In this document: in pieces, positions 1 to 11,000 of the stretch
How positions within the stretch are numbered: position 1 is the first letter of the stretch
Layout of the letters: each line of letters starts with the position of its first letter
Translations under genes and position numbers: made by a program
Source: Paramacrobiotus metropolitanus
Taxonomy: Eukaryota; Tardigrada; Eutardigrada; Parachela; Macrobiotidae
Direction: 5' to 3'
NCBI RefSeq assembly: GCF_019649055.1
Contig: NW_026570347.1
Location: 248,001-312,000, forward strand
DNA length: 64,000 nt
Notes under the pieces: model-generated
The model's database searches: none
Told to the model about the DNA's origin: nothing
Seen by the model: only the letters and a program-made list of their open reading frames with translations

Positions 1-1207
1 TATTAAGAGGGTTAAAGTTTTAAACGCCATTTCGTTCTTATTCACAAACATTATATATGCCTGACGTATACCTGGGCCACCTGAAGTCACACGCTCACCT
101 TTAACGGCATCAGAAACAAAATGGTGTAAATGTTTTGTTTGCAAACACTTCGATATGTTACAGGTGATGCAACAGCTTGCAGCTGTGTATACATTATACA
201 CGTTCACATAATATGGTACTGTCCAGCCTTGTTATTTTTTTTTAAATTTGCAGAAATCTTAGCTAAACCTAATGCCTTTTTTTAGTTCAAAGACGAAATT
301 GCTGCTCCAGGAGTCAGTCCAGTGTAACATATATTTTCCAGAAGTGGGTACATATGAAACACTCCCGGTGTAATGGCGACTTATCTTTCGCCAAAACGTA
401 GGAAACAATGCACCTTTAATTTTTACTTCGCAATTTATCACCATAATTAATCTTTTCCAAGTCAGATTTTTTATAGTTAAGTTTCCTGGAATGCGAACTA
501 CGTTTTCGCAAACCAAAACGCATATTAAATTTTTGCGTTGTTCGCAAAGGACACATGTACCGGTATTTGTGCACATTGCTGAACTTGCATTTATTTTTTC
601 ACACAAAGCCGAAAATGTGGTAAAACAGGACATTTGGTAGACCTGTTACAATCTATTTTTTATTAGGGTGTATAGAAACAAGCACGCTGATAAAGTATCT
701 GTATATTATATAGATATGAGCATGGGCTATAGATAACTCGTATAACAAAATTTACAGGGACAACTGCACTCGATGCCCGGCTTATTAACAGCCATGCCCT
801 TTCGTACGTACACGTCTTATAAATGCGCACACGCTGCTACACTGCGGTAGCAAACCGTGCATGGGATCGACATGGAGTCCAGTAGGTTAACTGTGCTGGC
901 ATTTCGCTCAATACCGCTCCCACAAACAATCCGGGATGGTACATTGCTGATCCACAGAATCAGTTACCAAATTTTATTGATTTTATTTTACCCTAACCGC
1001 TTCCAGTACTACAGTACGCATAGCATTGTTAGTTCATTTTCTCAGCCATCCTAACCACACTTCATCTTTTGATCATTGCCTTGGCTGATATTAGTTGATC
1101 CGTATCAGACTTGTTCTGTTACGTCAATTTCACAGTCTTAATAGGCATGAATCCGTTTTGTCTCCTGTTCTGATCTGTAAGCCAATATTTCCCGTTTCTC
1201 TCCATAT
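1..1207. other. no gene recognised
   Basis: I see no supportable gene here. A 124-codon open frame on the minus strand (259-633) is cysteine-rich but matches no family I know and has no convincing splice context. The stretch just before 1208 would be the promoter or 5' UTR of the HLH gene. Confidence 0.5.
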
Positions 1208-1513
1208 ATGTCTATGGATCCTCCAATCCGACATAACAACATGTTTAAGCGGAATAAGAAGGAAAAGCTCATTCAGGATGATATGGACCAGCTATTGTAT
1301 AAGTTATCCTTGATGATCCCAACTTTACCTAAGGACCGGAAGTTATCGCGACTGCAAATCCTGCAAGCTGTGATCGACTACATTCGTGAGCTGGAGGGAC
1401 GAGTCGCTACTGGGCCGGACTCTGAGAATATCTGTACGGGATTAAGCCAGCTGAAGTTAAGTATTCTCCAGTACCGGAACACAGCTGCGCTCAACCACCG
1501 AAGACTGCCATGA
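1208..1513 (+). CDS. Id/extramacrochaetae-type HLH protein (dominant-negative bHLH regulator)
   Basis: The 101-residue frame has a helix-loop-helix at about residues 25-64: DMDQLLYKLSLMIPTLPKDR, then KLSRLQILQAVIDYIRELEG. The proline-containing loop (IPTLPKDRKLSRLQILQ) and helix 2 (VIDYIRELE) follow the Id/emc pattern closely. The residues before helix 1 do not form the E-box-contacting basic region of true bHLH factors, although a few lysines and arginines are present. Id proteins dimerise with E proteins in the nucleus and stop them binding DNA. The length is short compared with vertebrate Id (about 120-160 residues). The chosen ATG gives a seven-residue leader before the charged stretch. 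A GTACGG donor near 1433 is phase-compatible with an acceptor at 2201, so a downstream C-terminal exon is possible (see 2202-2433). Confidence 0.85.
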   Translation: MSMDPPIRHNNMFKRNKKEKLIQDDMDQLLYKLSLMIPTLPKDRKLSRLQILQAVIDYIRELEGRVATGPDSENICTGLSQLKLSILQYRNTAALNHRRLP

Positions 1514-2201
1514 TGTTAATGCTGTATTCCATTACATTTCTTATTTATCTGTATTGCGCATCGGAATACTGTGATTTATTTCGCTAGACGCTTGGAAATG
1601 ATACCTCAATCTCGCGAAGAAACATTTGCACTGTCCGTTAGCTTATGGTGCTTGTTCAAGCTGCAAGACATAAGGTTGCATTTTTTTGTGCCGTTATTAG
1701 CAGCTGATGTAAAACGTTATCAAATCCTAATTATGCTATACAAACTGGAAGAACAAAAATAAAAAAAGTATATCAACATATTTAACGTTCAGTAACATCA
1801 AAAGGAAACGGACACATTTAAGGTTAATGGCAAGGTTGAAACATATTTGGGCTATGATATAAAAAAAAGTGATAGTACCTTTAAAGTACCTATCGAAGTC
1901 GTGTAAATGAACAACCGTCGGCATATACAGTACATTGCGCTACTGCATACTCGTATAAACAACTAAAGAGAGACTCGTAATTATCATTACAATTTTTTTT
2001 TGCAATATCCTACTCGTTAAATCCCAGTACAACCCAATATACGTATACCAGAAACAAAAACGGCAAACTAGATATTAAAAAGGATATGCATAAGAATATG
2101 CACCATATTGGATTCTTTTGCTAGCTTATATATGGAAGGTCTAGAGAATAAATACGAAAGAAAGCATGTTATTGCCTCCTGCGGTCTATATTTTCATCAG
2201 A

Positions 2202-2433
2202 TTTATCCACAAATTTTATGAACAGGATTGCGATTGAGCAGCACTTGGTAGAGCACTCAGAGCCGGCTTTTCACAGCCATCAGTGCGTATCGAATTCTCT
2301 GGAAGCATTGAGCTACTATTGCCACCCATCACCGGAAACGGCATGCAGCGGAACACTGCCGCACATCTGCCTGAACAAAAATTTTACGGGGTCGATTATT
2401 ATTGATAAACGGGACACTGGATGGCATTTCTAG
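2202..2433 (+). CDS. possible C-terminal exon of the Id-like gene
   Basis: A pyrimidine-containing acceptor (tttcatcag) is followed by an open frame to a TAA at 2431-2433. The phase fits a GTACGG donor inside the HLH gene, after the ENI codons, which would replace the last residues of the single-exon model. The peptide is histidine- and cysteine-containing and resembles no domain I recognise. Phase agreement alone has a one-in-three chance of being fortuitous, so this is tentative. Confidence 0.25.
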
Positions 2434-5090
2434 TTCACGAGCGCTGTTACTTATTTATATATATACAGCCAGCAGATTCTATGAAATGTACATATTTCTC
2501 CATCGGATTTGTTAATAATTATAACAACTAAGAACAGTGATGTAGCACCAAATTTTATTCTCAAAAACAGAAAATTTAATTCTTTGGCCAATCTTAATTA
2601 TCCTTATAAGACGATTAGCAAAACTGTCAGGTTTTGGGATGACACATGCATTATATGCAGAAATAATTAAAAGAGGCGTAAATTAATATCAGTTAGCGTA
2701 GCGTATAAGGTGTTGTGTCTAAAGCTCATAACGGTGACAATATCCTGATCCTGATGTCACGCTGATGTGTGCCTTCGCTTACATACAAATTAAATCTTTT
2801 TATTCATCTAAATTTTTCCTAAGTGACATGTAAGATTAAGATTTACGTTAGCTAGATTTGCATTTTATTTATTATTTTACGAATATATAGTGTAGTCTTT
2901 GTTTCATTTCGGATGCAGCTGGATCCAGTGCAGATTCCGAAAGGCCGTGGAAAATCAATGGTAAATCGGCGAAAGGCAAGGCGTGATATTATATGCGGCA
3001 TAATAACGAAACAACGTGAATTAAGGAGCCACGTGCAGGAATCTGGCGCCATATGGGGTCACATCCATCTAATGAATGGTCAGTAGACTCTGCACTGCAC
3101 GTGCGGACAGTCCAAATCTGGATGATTACTTTTCATTCCAGAGTAACTCAAAGACCCAATGTTCTGTCAAGCTGTAGCCACTACGATACCGACTCCATCC
3201 CTGTTTATCAAAATGGACCATCCAAAATGAACCCACACGAAAGTGATGCGGTCAGAATGCGAACGTGCGCATTCTGGATTCGTTTATTCTGCACGATTTC
3301 TGAAACTAACGACTTTTAAAAAATCTATGCTATTATATTTTTCTCCTTCAATCAAAAGCCCAGTTGGCTAGAAATTCAATGGTCGAAGTCGATCGGATTT
3401 CGCGCCAGCTCCGTTGGAAAATTGGACGTTCTGCAAAGTGCTGTTAAAATGTGCGCAAGCGATGAAACGTCCGTATCTGAGCGCATACCTGGGATGCGAT
3501 TTAGAGACGACCAACTAACTACATAATAGCAACACTCGAATTTGCGCAAAGTTTAATTGGAAATATACGGAAACACGACCAAATCAGCATAGTTTTTCCG
3601 CATCACTTTCATGCGGGGAATTCAGCACAACATGCTCTCAGTCACTATTACTGTATCAATATCTGAGCCTAGATTTAACTGGTGTTGAGACACCCGGTAT
3701 CCAAGAGCTGTTATCTAAAATAGCTATAATTATAGAACCATTTCTTAAAACCGGTACGAATACTCTAATAAATTTATTCTTTTTGGTTGTGCGGTCAAAG
3801 AAGTCGACCCACCTTTTTAACTGATTTTTTGAAAGATTAACTAGGTTGACTAATTATAAGTTGCAAAAATTTCGTTGATTTCGTAAACGACGGATGCAAA
3901 GCTTTTCGGAAGCCTTCCTTCTAATATATTTGTTGATGGGGTAAAAATTAATAAGCTGCCAATTTTTAAACTAGTAAAAGGCCAACATTTTATACAATCC
4001 CAGTGTTGTACAGAAAAAGAGTAAAGTAATTGCGTATCACTTAAAAGTCGAAACTGAAGGGGCCGTTGCAAGGTACGCAGCGATTCAAGTGTAAGATTTG
4101 AATATTAATGGTTTTTATTATATAAGAGTTTTTCTCTCTGTATTCTTAAATAGCAACTAACCACACGCATTTGTGGATAATTCAGATAGTGCAGAATGCA
4201 AAGTACGACAGCACTGTTGCAGCACGATTATACTTATGTACAATACCGGACTGGATACTACTTTTAATAGAAGGTACTAATAATATAACAGAAAGATTCC
4301 TAACGGAAAGCTTTGAAGTATGCACAATATGGCACTCTGTAGGTACTCGTAACGTACAATAAGCAGTATCTACATGTAGTTCTAGATCTTTATTACCACG
4401 AACAAAAAAAATTGCATACACCAGTGCCGGTGTCCCAGACCGAATCAACAAAAACCACTGCCATTCATCGGAAAGCCCATGTTCTAAAACGCGGCCAGAC
4501 AGTGTTCGTTTTTAAAAAAATGCATTAGAGCGACCAAACAAATCGCCTCAACAAGCCGGGTCTGCTATATATAGTTAAAGTACATCCATACTTAAGAAAA
4601 GTACGTCCGTACTGACTGTACATAAGTAATTACTGTTGCTAGGTTTAGAAATATCAAGTTTGAAAATAAACGACCTTAAAGAATTGAGATACATATATAT
4701 AAGGTCTTAGCCGGCGAATTACACCTCCAGTTTTCGAACATAAGAAAATGCGCAAACGTAAAAGAGTTTCATCTAGAACATTTCGGGAAACGTCGAAATA
4801 TTAAACCAATTATTGCCAGGACGGAATAAATTTGTTAATGGTGAATTTGGTTGTTTTTTTCAGTCTTAATACAGCGGTGTGTACAGTAGTATTGTTAACC
4901 TACCGTGAATGTATGAAGCTTCAAACCATTAAAAAATACCTTCAGACTAATCAGAAATCTTTCGATGAGAAAATCGATGACAAAAGTTCTGTTCTGACTT
5001 CTGAACATTCCCTTCTTAGTAGACTGCAGCTGCGCAAAATTAGTAAATACACTTCACAAATAATTACTGTATTCTAACCCGCTACGTTGG
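2434..5090. other. sparse DNA with one dispersed repeat
   Basis: There is no recognisable gene in this stretch. Overlapping open frames on both strands at 4171-4451 and one at 4832-5077 have no family resemblance and no clear splice sites. The only explained sequence is the dispersed repeat at 3725-3837. Confidence 0.5.
3725..3837. repeat. dispersed repeat, copy 1 (partner at 9231-9344)
   Basis: About 113 bp match 9231-9344 in the same orientation, with only a handful of substitutions and length differences in a T-run (roughly 93-95% by eye). The partner copy contains the end of a coding exon and the splice donor of the MYT1-family gene. This copy has no neighbouring exon. Confidence 0.85.
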
Positions 5091-5099
5091 ACGCTACCC

Positions 5100-5225
5100 G
5101 TTAGGCGAATGAGTGACCAAACGAACACTTCTATTTAGTGCACGCTGAACGTCAGGTGAATGAGTGACCGAACTATCTGTACCACTGTTTTTTAGTGCAC
5201 ACTTCCCGTTAGGTGAATGAGTGAT
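5100..5225. repeat. three-copy minisatellite-like repeat, period about 51-57 bp
   Basis: The core GTTAGGCGAATGAGTGAC recurs at 5100, 5151 and 5208 with one or two changes. The second motif TTTAGTGCAC recurs at 5134 and 5191. This tandem structure also produces the repetitive open frame read on the minus strand there. Confidence 0.8.
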
Positions 5226-5664
5226 TGGCCTACCAGGGGTATCTAGTTGATATCTAGACTTTTGCCTCTTTGATATGTAGACCACTTTTGCTTACATTTG
5301 GGTACGTAAGTTTTCGCTTCGGAACTTTAACAATTTATCAGTATACTAATCCAGACCGGCCGAGGACCACAAGAAATGCGGAGGCGCAGCCGACATCATT
5401 TCTTGTACAGATAATTGTTATAATGGCATTATACTATTAAACTTTCGTAACCTAAAAGCTATAGCATAATACAACGTTGCAATCAGCAAATATATGTTAA
5501 AATCAATACCTTCCTTACGTAAAAAAGTAAGTGTATAGACGAAAATTAAACCGTAAAGTTCCATAGGCACGGTACGTTTCACCTACGGTACGTGCCACTG
5601 TAGCTTTATTGGCAAAACGATACAGTCACAAGTTTCCTATAAAAGTGAAAGATTTGTACTGAAT

Positions 5665-5725
5665 CAGTGCCGCTCTACATTAGTATAGCTACGCCAGTAG
5701 CCTATACTGCTGTAGAGCGGCACTG
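5665..5725. repeat. foldback: 24-bp arms, 13-bp loop
   Basis: The arm 5665-5688 is the reverse complement of 5702-5725 at 22 of 24 positions; the outer 15 bp (CAGTGCCGCTCTACA) are perfect. It lies immediately beside the 3' end of the LINE-like tail at 5741. It could be a small foldback transposon or part of the element's 3' structure. Confidence 0.75.
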
Positions 5726-5740
5726 ACTGAATGCACAGCC

Positions 5741-6165
5741 TCAGCCGACTACGGAAATAGGCGGCCTAATCACACAGAACATTTCGTCTAAGTTAGCCGA
5801 TACTGGTGCTGTTCCCATGACAGAGGCCGCGTTCCCGCGTTGGATGTCAATGCTGATCCGTTGGCGCAGAAACTCCATCGCCCGTACCTCTCCTGTTTCC
5901 TGTAGTATCATCTTCCCGACTTCGGTGACCAAACGAGAGGCGTCCGGTCCGAGTGGTCCGAGTGTTTCGACGCCAAATGCACGGAACAGGTAATCTCGGG
6001 TGAGTTCCTGATACTTCGCCACCTTATCCTGCTCTGCGCGCGCTGCGGCTGCCCCCGCTTGCTTCGATGTTGCCGCGATGTGTGACAAGGCTACCGTGCA
6101 TACACATGTGGCATCCCAGGTCAACATCTTTCCTCTTTCCCAAGGAACCAAATTAATAAATCAAC
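5741..6165 (-). pseudogene. C-terminal tail of a LINE-type reverse transcriptase polyprotein (fragment)
   Basis: The frame reads a segment that in many invertebrate retroelement polyproteins follows the reverse transcriptase. Visible landmarks are LVPWERGKMLTWDATC, a run of alanines before a KY..L motif, FGVETLGPLGPDASR, and QR.S..IQRGNAASVMGT close to the stop. The upstream RT domain is missing, so this is a 5'-truncated fragment. It is inserted 3' of the gag relic in the same orientation, about 60 bp away, and nothing suggests they were one transcription unit. A second, still shorter copy lies in the oxidase gene at 43198-43311 (about 85% identical by eye). The family assignment rests on recalled motif resemblance. 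Confidence 0.65.
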
Positions 6166-6222
6166 ATGGTAAACTTTACTCGCCGGCGCTTTCCATGCGT
6201 TTATCCCGACTGGAGCTCAAAG

Positions 6223-7073
6223 TTACAGGATGTCGTATGGCCTTCGCTCCTCGGCGGAAATGTACTTGTTACTCGTTCGCTCGGGACACTTCCGGGACGA
6301 ATGTCCTTTTTCGTCATGATCACAAGTGTTGCACCGCTTGTCGCGGAAGTAACAGCTGCCCGGGGAATGGTTGCGGCGGCCACACCGGTAACACTCTTTC
6401 CCGGCACCCTGACTGTTCTTCCTTCCTTTCTGGGAAATCTTGTTGACTTCAGTTTTCATATCGTCCATTTGCAACTCTTTTCTGGTCATTTCTATTTCAA
6501 TGGCGGCATTCAAGGCGTCCTGAAGTGTTGCCAACGACTTTGTACAGAGCTTCTTCGTCGCCACTTCATCTTTCAGCCCCATGACGAATGCTGCAATCAT
6601 ATTCTTCTCCCTTACGTCGTCCGGAAAGTTACATGTCTCCGCCTTTGCCCGAAAGTCACACGAGAACTGGAACAAGGTCGCTTCCGGCTTCTGCTTTGTA
6701 CTAAAGAATTTCACCCACTGGGCGATCCACATTGTCGGTACCGTGTAAGCAGAATCCAGGCGTGCGTATAGGTCGGCGATCGGTAAATCCATCGGTTCTT
6801 GCGGCTTGCACATTTTTGCCAAAAGTTCGAGTGGCTCCGGGCTCAGGGCATCCAGAAGAAAGGCCACATGGTAATCCGTCGGTACTTTGATCAGGAAGAG
6901 ATGATTCTTCAATCTCAGCTTCCAGTACGGTCATTCCATCGTGGCGGGGTCGAACCCGGTACAATCCTTAATAATTGTTGTCCCTTTCCCGCTTCCGCTC
7001 CGGCAGCAGCAGTGGCTGCGGATAGTGATGGAGGCCGTGCGGCATTGCTAGTATTACCCGTAGTCGTAGACAT
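6223..7073 (-). pseudogene. Gag of a Ty3/Gypsy-type retrotransposon, frameshifted relic
   Basis: From an ATG at 7073 the frame runs through an alanine/threonine-rich leader to R-W-N-D. It then continues one frame over (YWKLRLKNHLF) after a single-base shift near 6945. The body matches the Gypsy gag fold region (WIAQWVKFFSTKQKPEATLFQF, then MIAAFVMGLKDE). It ends with CCHC-type knuckles: CYRCGRRNHSPGSC, then CNTCDHDEKGHSSRKC. No protease, RT or integrase follows; a LINE-type tail lies there instead. The GC-rich DNA at 7100-7500 upstream of the ATG could be the leader or LTR remnant, but I cannot define LTR ends. Confidence 0.8.
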
Positions 7074-7196
7074 AGTTGCCTTTTAAATGATCTTAGGCCT
7101 TCACGCCAATGTCATGTATTCATAAAAATACAACCTTACTTCATCATCGCCGGCAGTCAACTGATGGTCAAATAGTGACCTGCGTACGTACATCTA

Positions 7197-7222
7197 GGTT
7201 GGCAACCATACCGTTGCCAACC
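7197..7222. repeat. perfect 10-bp foldback upstream of the gag relic
   Basis: GGTTGGCAAC (7197-7206) and GTTGCCAACC (7213-7222) form a hairpin with a 6-nt loop. It sits in the presumed leader of the minus-strand gag relic. Function unknown. Confidence 0.6.
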
Positions 7223-7499
7223 GCAAGGTTACAGTACATCACACAAAGTCACTCCGTCGGGGCGCTTCCCGCTGGTAAGGCAAGTACCAGGTGGTTCCAG
7301 TTCCGTTTCAATACCGGCGGAAGCGAAGGCGCGCCTTAAAGTGGCATTGATGCAAGTGTGCCTGGGCTTCCGGCCCCGGCTTTTTTTGCAGCTCAGGCCG
7401 TGGTATCCTCGCGCATCAGCCCATTCACCAGCCCAGCCATTCATCAGCCCAGCCACTGTATAATGCGGTAATGCATTTTCCATCCACAAGCGAGCAAGC

Positions 7500-8010
7500 A
7501 GGCTCGTGAAGCAACAAGCCGCATAAAGGGATCCCAGCGTATAGTTTTGCTGAATTATTTAGTTAACAAACTTGTGAATTGTTGTTGTCAAAAAACATAA
7601 CCAGTTAGCCACGATATGCCTAATGTTGCATTCTGGAAAACACAAAATTACCAGTACCATTCATTAGAATTACTAATACCGTAATAGAAACTTGCAGATT
7701 TCAAGGTATTAAAACCTAAAACATATCGATGCCCTGCTGAGGAAAACAAAAGTGTTCTAATGCGTGTCTTTATAGCGCGTTCTCGTTGGAAAATAGCAGG
7801 ATAATTTTCGCACGTATTTTGGCACTACTACTGTAAACACACCTGTACACCAGATTCGATTTTGCAACTTGTAATTATTATTTAGTGATTTCGAGTAATT
7901 TTCTCTTAAGCAGTTAATTTCTAGACGCAGTGTTACGTCTTTTTGTCGAAACTTGATACAGCAGCTACTGTTGACGGTGTGTTAGTAGATTAACTTTTCG
8001 GTGCTTGTGG
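7500..8010. other. intergenic, 3' flank of the MYT1-family gene
   Basis: No coding signal is seen. The region should include the 3' UTR of the minus-strand MYT1-family gene, whose stop codon is at 8011-8013. Confidence 0.5.
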
Positions 8011-11000
8011 TTATGGCTGTAGCTGTTCTGGTTCGTGCTGGTCACGCATAAGAGCTAACTGCACCGCAACTTTCAGGTCTTCCGCTGCTGCATCGTAAGC
8101 TTCCGTGCCGATGTGATTTCGAATTGCTTGCAGATAATTTTTGGCATCGTCTTCAGCGGAATCCGAAGGATGATCAGCGTGCGGAATTAAATGTGTCAGT
8201 AATGCGCGCAGGTTGTTGGCCAGTTTTTTCTGCTTTTTCTTTAGGGGAACCGCTTTGGCGACAGTTCCTTTAGTGTCCACTCCAGATTTTTCAGTCCTGA
8301 TTGTGTCGTCCGAGCTGTTATCTAAAAAAAACTAAGCTAATCTCCACTCGCAAATCAGAATGGGTATGAAATCATACTAAGAAGAGCTTGAAAATTAAAT
8401 TACCGCCCAGTAGTACTTTGTTGCCGTTAGATGTGTTAATGGTGTTCTGATGTTAAGCGGATAATGTTAAAATAAAACGCTGTCTCACCGCGACAATCGG
8501 GATACATTCTAGTATGACAAATCGTAGAGCAAGGGTGAGTTAAATATAAAGTCACTCCCGTTACAGTAAATGTCATAATTTGGTACAGTAAAGTGAAGGT
8601 ACAGAGTGATAAACAATGTGTACGTAACATCGTCATTTTAGTTCTATTCTGGATTGCGCATGACTATAATATACTATGGTACAATGATTTTATACATATT
8701 ACGAATTAAATGCATAAATACTTTTTTAAAGCTCCGCGATAACAATAATAATAATGCAACGAGTACAATATGACTAGTCATTTTATAACTGCGCTGCAAG
8801 ATATATCGTACTGATGGTGTTCATGGTTTACAACAGTATTAACGAGTAAATTTAAATCATGATACGTACCTGGTAAATTCTGTAGCATACTTTGTAGTGG
8901 AAGAAGATTTGAATGATCGAACTGCTCCTTTTTTATGGATATCTCTTGGTTACTCCCTTTCGGACGTTTGAAGGCTTTTGTGCTGATAGGAAATGGTGGG
9001 GTACCGGTATGATCGTTGTGGGCAATTTCATCGCTATCTGGTGTCCTGAAAATGAATTACATTACAAAAGAAATGAACCCAATAAACAATTTTCGCAATT
9101 TCATGGAACGGAATTCGATTCCCGTTACCTTATTTTAGGTATTAAAACGAGTGAAGCACCAGCGACCACCGCATTCGTAAAATTACAAACTGTGTTCTGA
9201 AGGTTTTATGTCATCCAAATATTCCTTATTTATAATTATAGAACCATTTCTTAAAACCGGTACCAATACTCTAATAAATTTATTTTTTTTTTATTGTGCG
9301 GTCAAAGAAGTCGACCCACCTTTTTAGCTGATTTTTTGAAAGATCTTCTATGCTACGATGCCGCAAGTCGCGAGAACGCCTGTGAGTGGCCAGTGGGCAT
9401 CCGGAAGCACTGTTAATCACAACGAAGTGTCTGATAGCACTGCAGCGCCACATGCAGAAAACAATATAGAATTAAAACATTCAATTGAGCGGTAATACCT
9501 TCGATGGCTTAAAAATTTTCCGGAAATATGGCCCACCCCAAAACATCCTTCGACGGGGCATCTAGTAGAGTACATGGCAAATTTGTCTGAGGCATATCGT
9601 CGCATAAAAGTTTTGTTTTTTGCTGATTAACATTGTAAAAAGGTTTCACAGATAAAGATCCTCACCTTAGAGGCTCACCCCGTTCAATTTTATCGCATTT
9701 GCGCACTTGAGGGCATCCCGACAAGCTCCTGTGCGAAGCAAAGTGGCCCGTTATATGTCCTGTTCCGTCGCACCTGAAGTATGCCAAACAATTGCTACAC
9801 GTTTCCAGAGATACACATTGTGATAACAGTATACTGAGAATCCTTTACCCCGGCGTAGGGCATCTGAAAAATTTGAAAAAAACCATTTAAATTTTGGGGC
9901 AAACAAATTTAGTTCTCAATACACTGCTAGCAATGCTGCAAGGTTGTAAAAAAAGCTACAGGCTGCTGCAGTTTTTAAAAAATACAAATTTTATGTAGTA
10001 TGTGTCGGAGCATTTGTGACCTTTGACGCACTTAAAATCTAGCAGGCTGGAGCTCGTGTCAGACGATTTTCCGGTAATAGTGCGACCTGATACTTCAGCC
10101 AAACAAAATTTTTCTTTATCCAGAAGTGTTGGTGATGGTTTTCTTTCTTCGTCTACAAATTTTTGATTTCTGTCAGCGGAAGTTGCGAAATCATGTGGAT
10201 ATACTAAGAAAACAACTGCTCCTGCAACTGACCATCGTGCCTAGACGCCCACGAGTCGTTGTCAAACGAACTCCGCGAAGATTCTTTGTCCAACAGACTG
10301 TCATCAGAGTCCGCAGATCTACAATAAAAATTTGCCAGACCATCAACACAATAACAAAGTTATGTCAGTATTTGTCATAATATTATGCTGATCTAGTATG
10401 AACACAGGAAAACCGGCAAAATTAAATAATGTGTTTACCGGTGATCGTCGACAATTATGGGTAAGTCTCCCTTTAAATCCTTATTAATGGTTTTCACCAG
10501 CACTTTCGGTAGAGTAAGATCTATTGGTTCATCATAATTATGGATGGGAAGCTGGCGGTGTGCGCTGGCTAAGCCGGATGCGTCTAATCGGCCGGATAGG
10601 ACGCCGCGATAGGGAGCAGTGAAGCCGGAAAAGTAGGCAGCCGCGCTGGGATCGAAGGGATAACCACAGGTAAGGAAATACTGGAAGGGATTCAGAAACG
10701 GTGCAGCAGCAGCAGCGGGATACGGTGAGAATAATGGGAAGGACAGTGCCGGCGGGATGGAAGCTTTTGGTACAATCTGGCGTGGACTGAGTGGACTCTG
10801 TACCGGTGAAATGTTACCCGTTCGCAGGGATGTGAATGCCGAACGCGGTGGAATGTCCGTTGTAATACATGATCCTGCATTGCTTGGGGTAGAGGCCGGC
10901 TTCGTCGGGGGTGCTGCTGCGGGACGGGTAGCCGCAAAGAATGGACATCCCGAAAGACTATCGAATCATTTTTAAATAATGCACAATAGGAATTTCGTGC

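Noticed and set aside
4171-4451. Overlapping open frames on both strands near 4.3 kb
   Set aside because: Neither peptide has any recognisable feature, and the region has typical intergenic composition.
5100-5225. Possible CRISPR-like array (regularly spaced repeats)
   Set aside because: There are only three degenerate copies in a eukaryotic genome and no cas genes; it is a minisatellite.
5094-5285. 63-codon minus-strand frame with repeated THSPNG
   Set aside because: It arises from the three-copy tandem repeat; there is no start or splice context.
6166-6771. 201-codon open frame on the plus strand over the gag relic
   Set aside because: It is the antisense shadow of gag; the zinc knuckles and gag motifs are on the minus strand.
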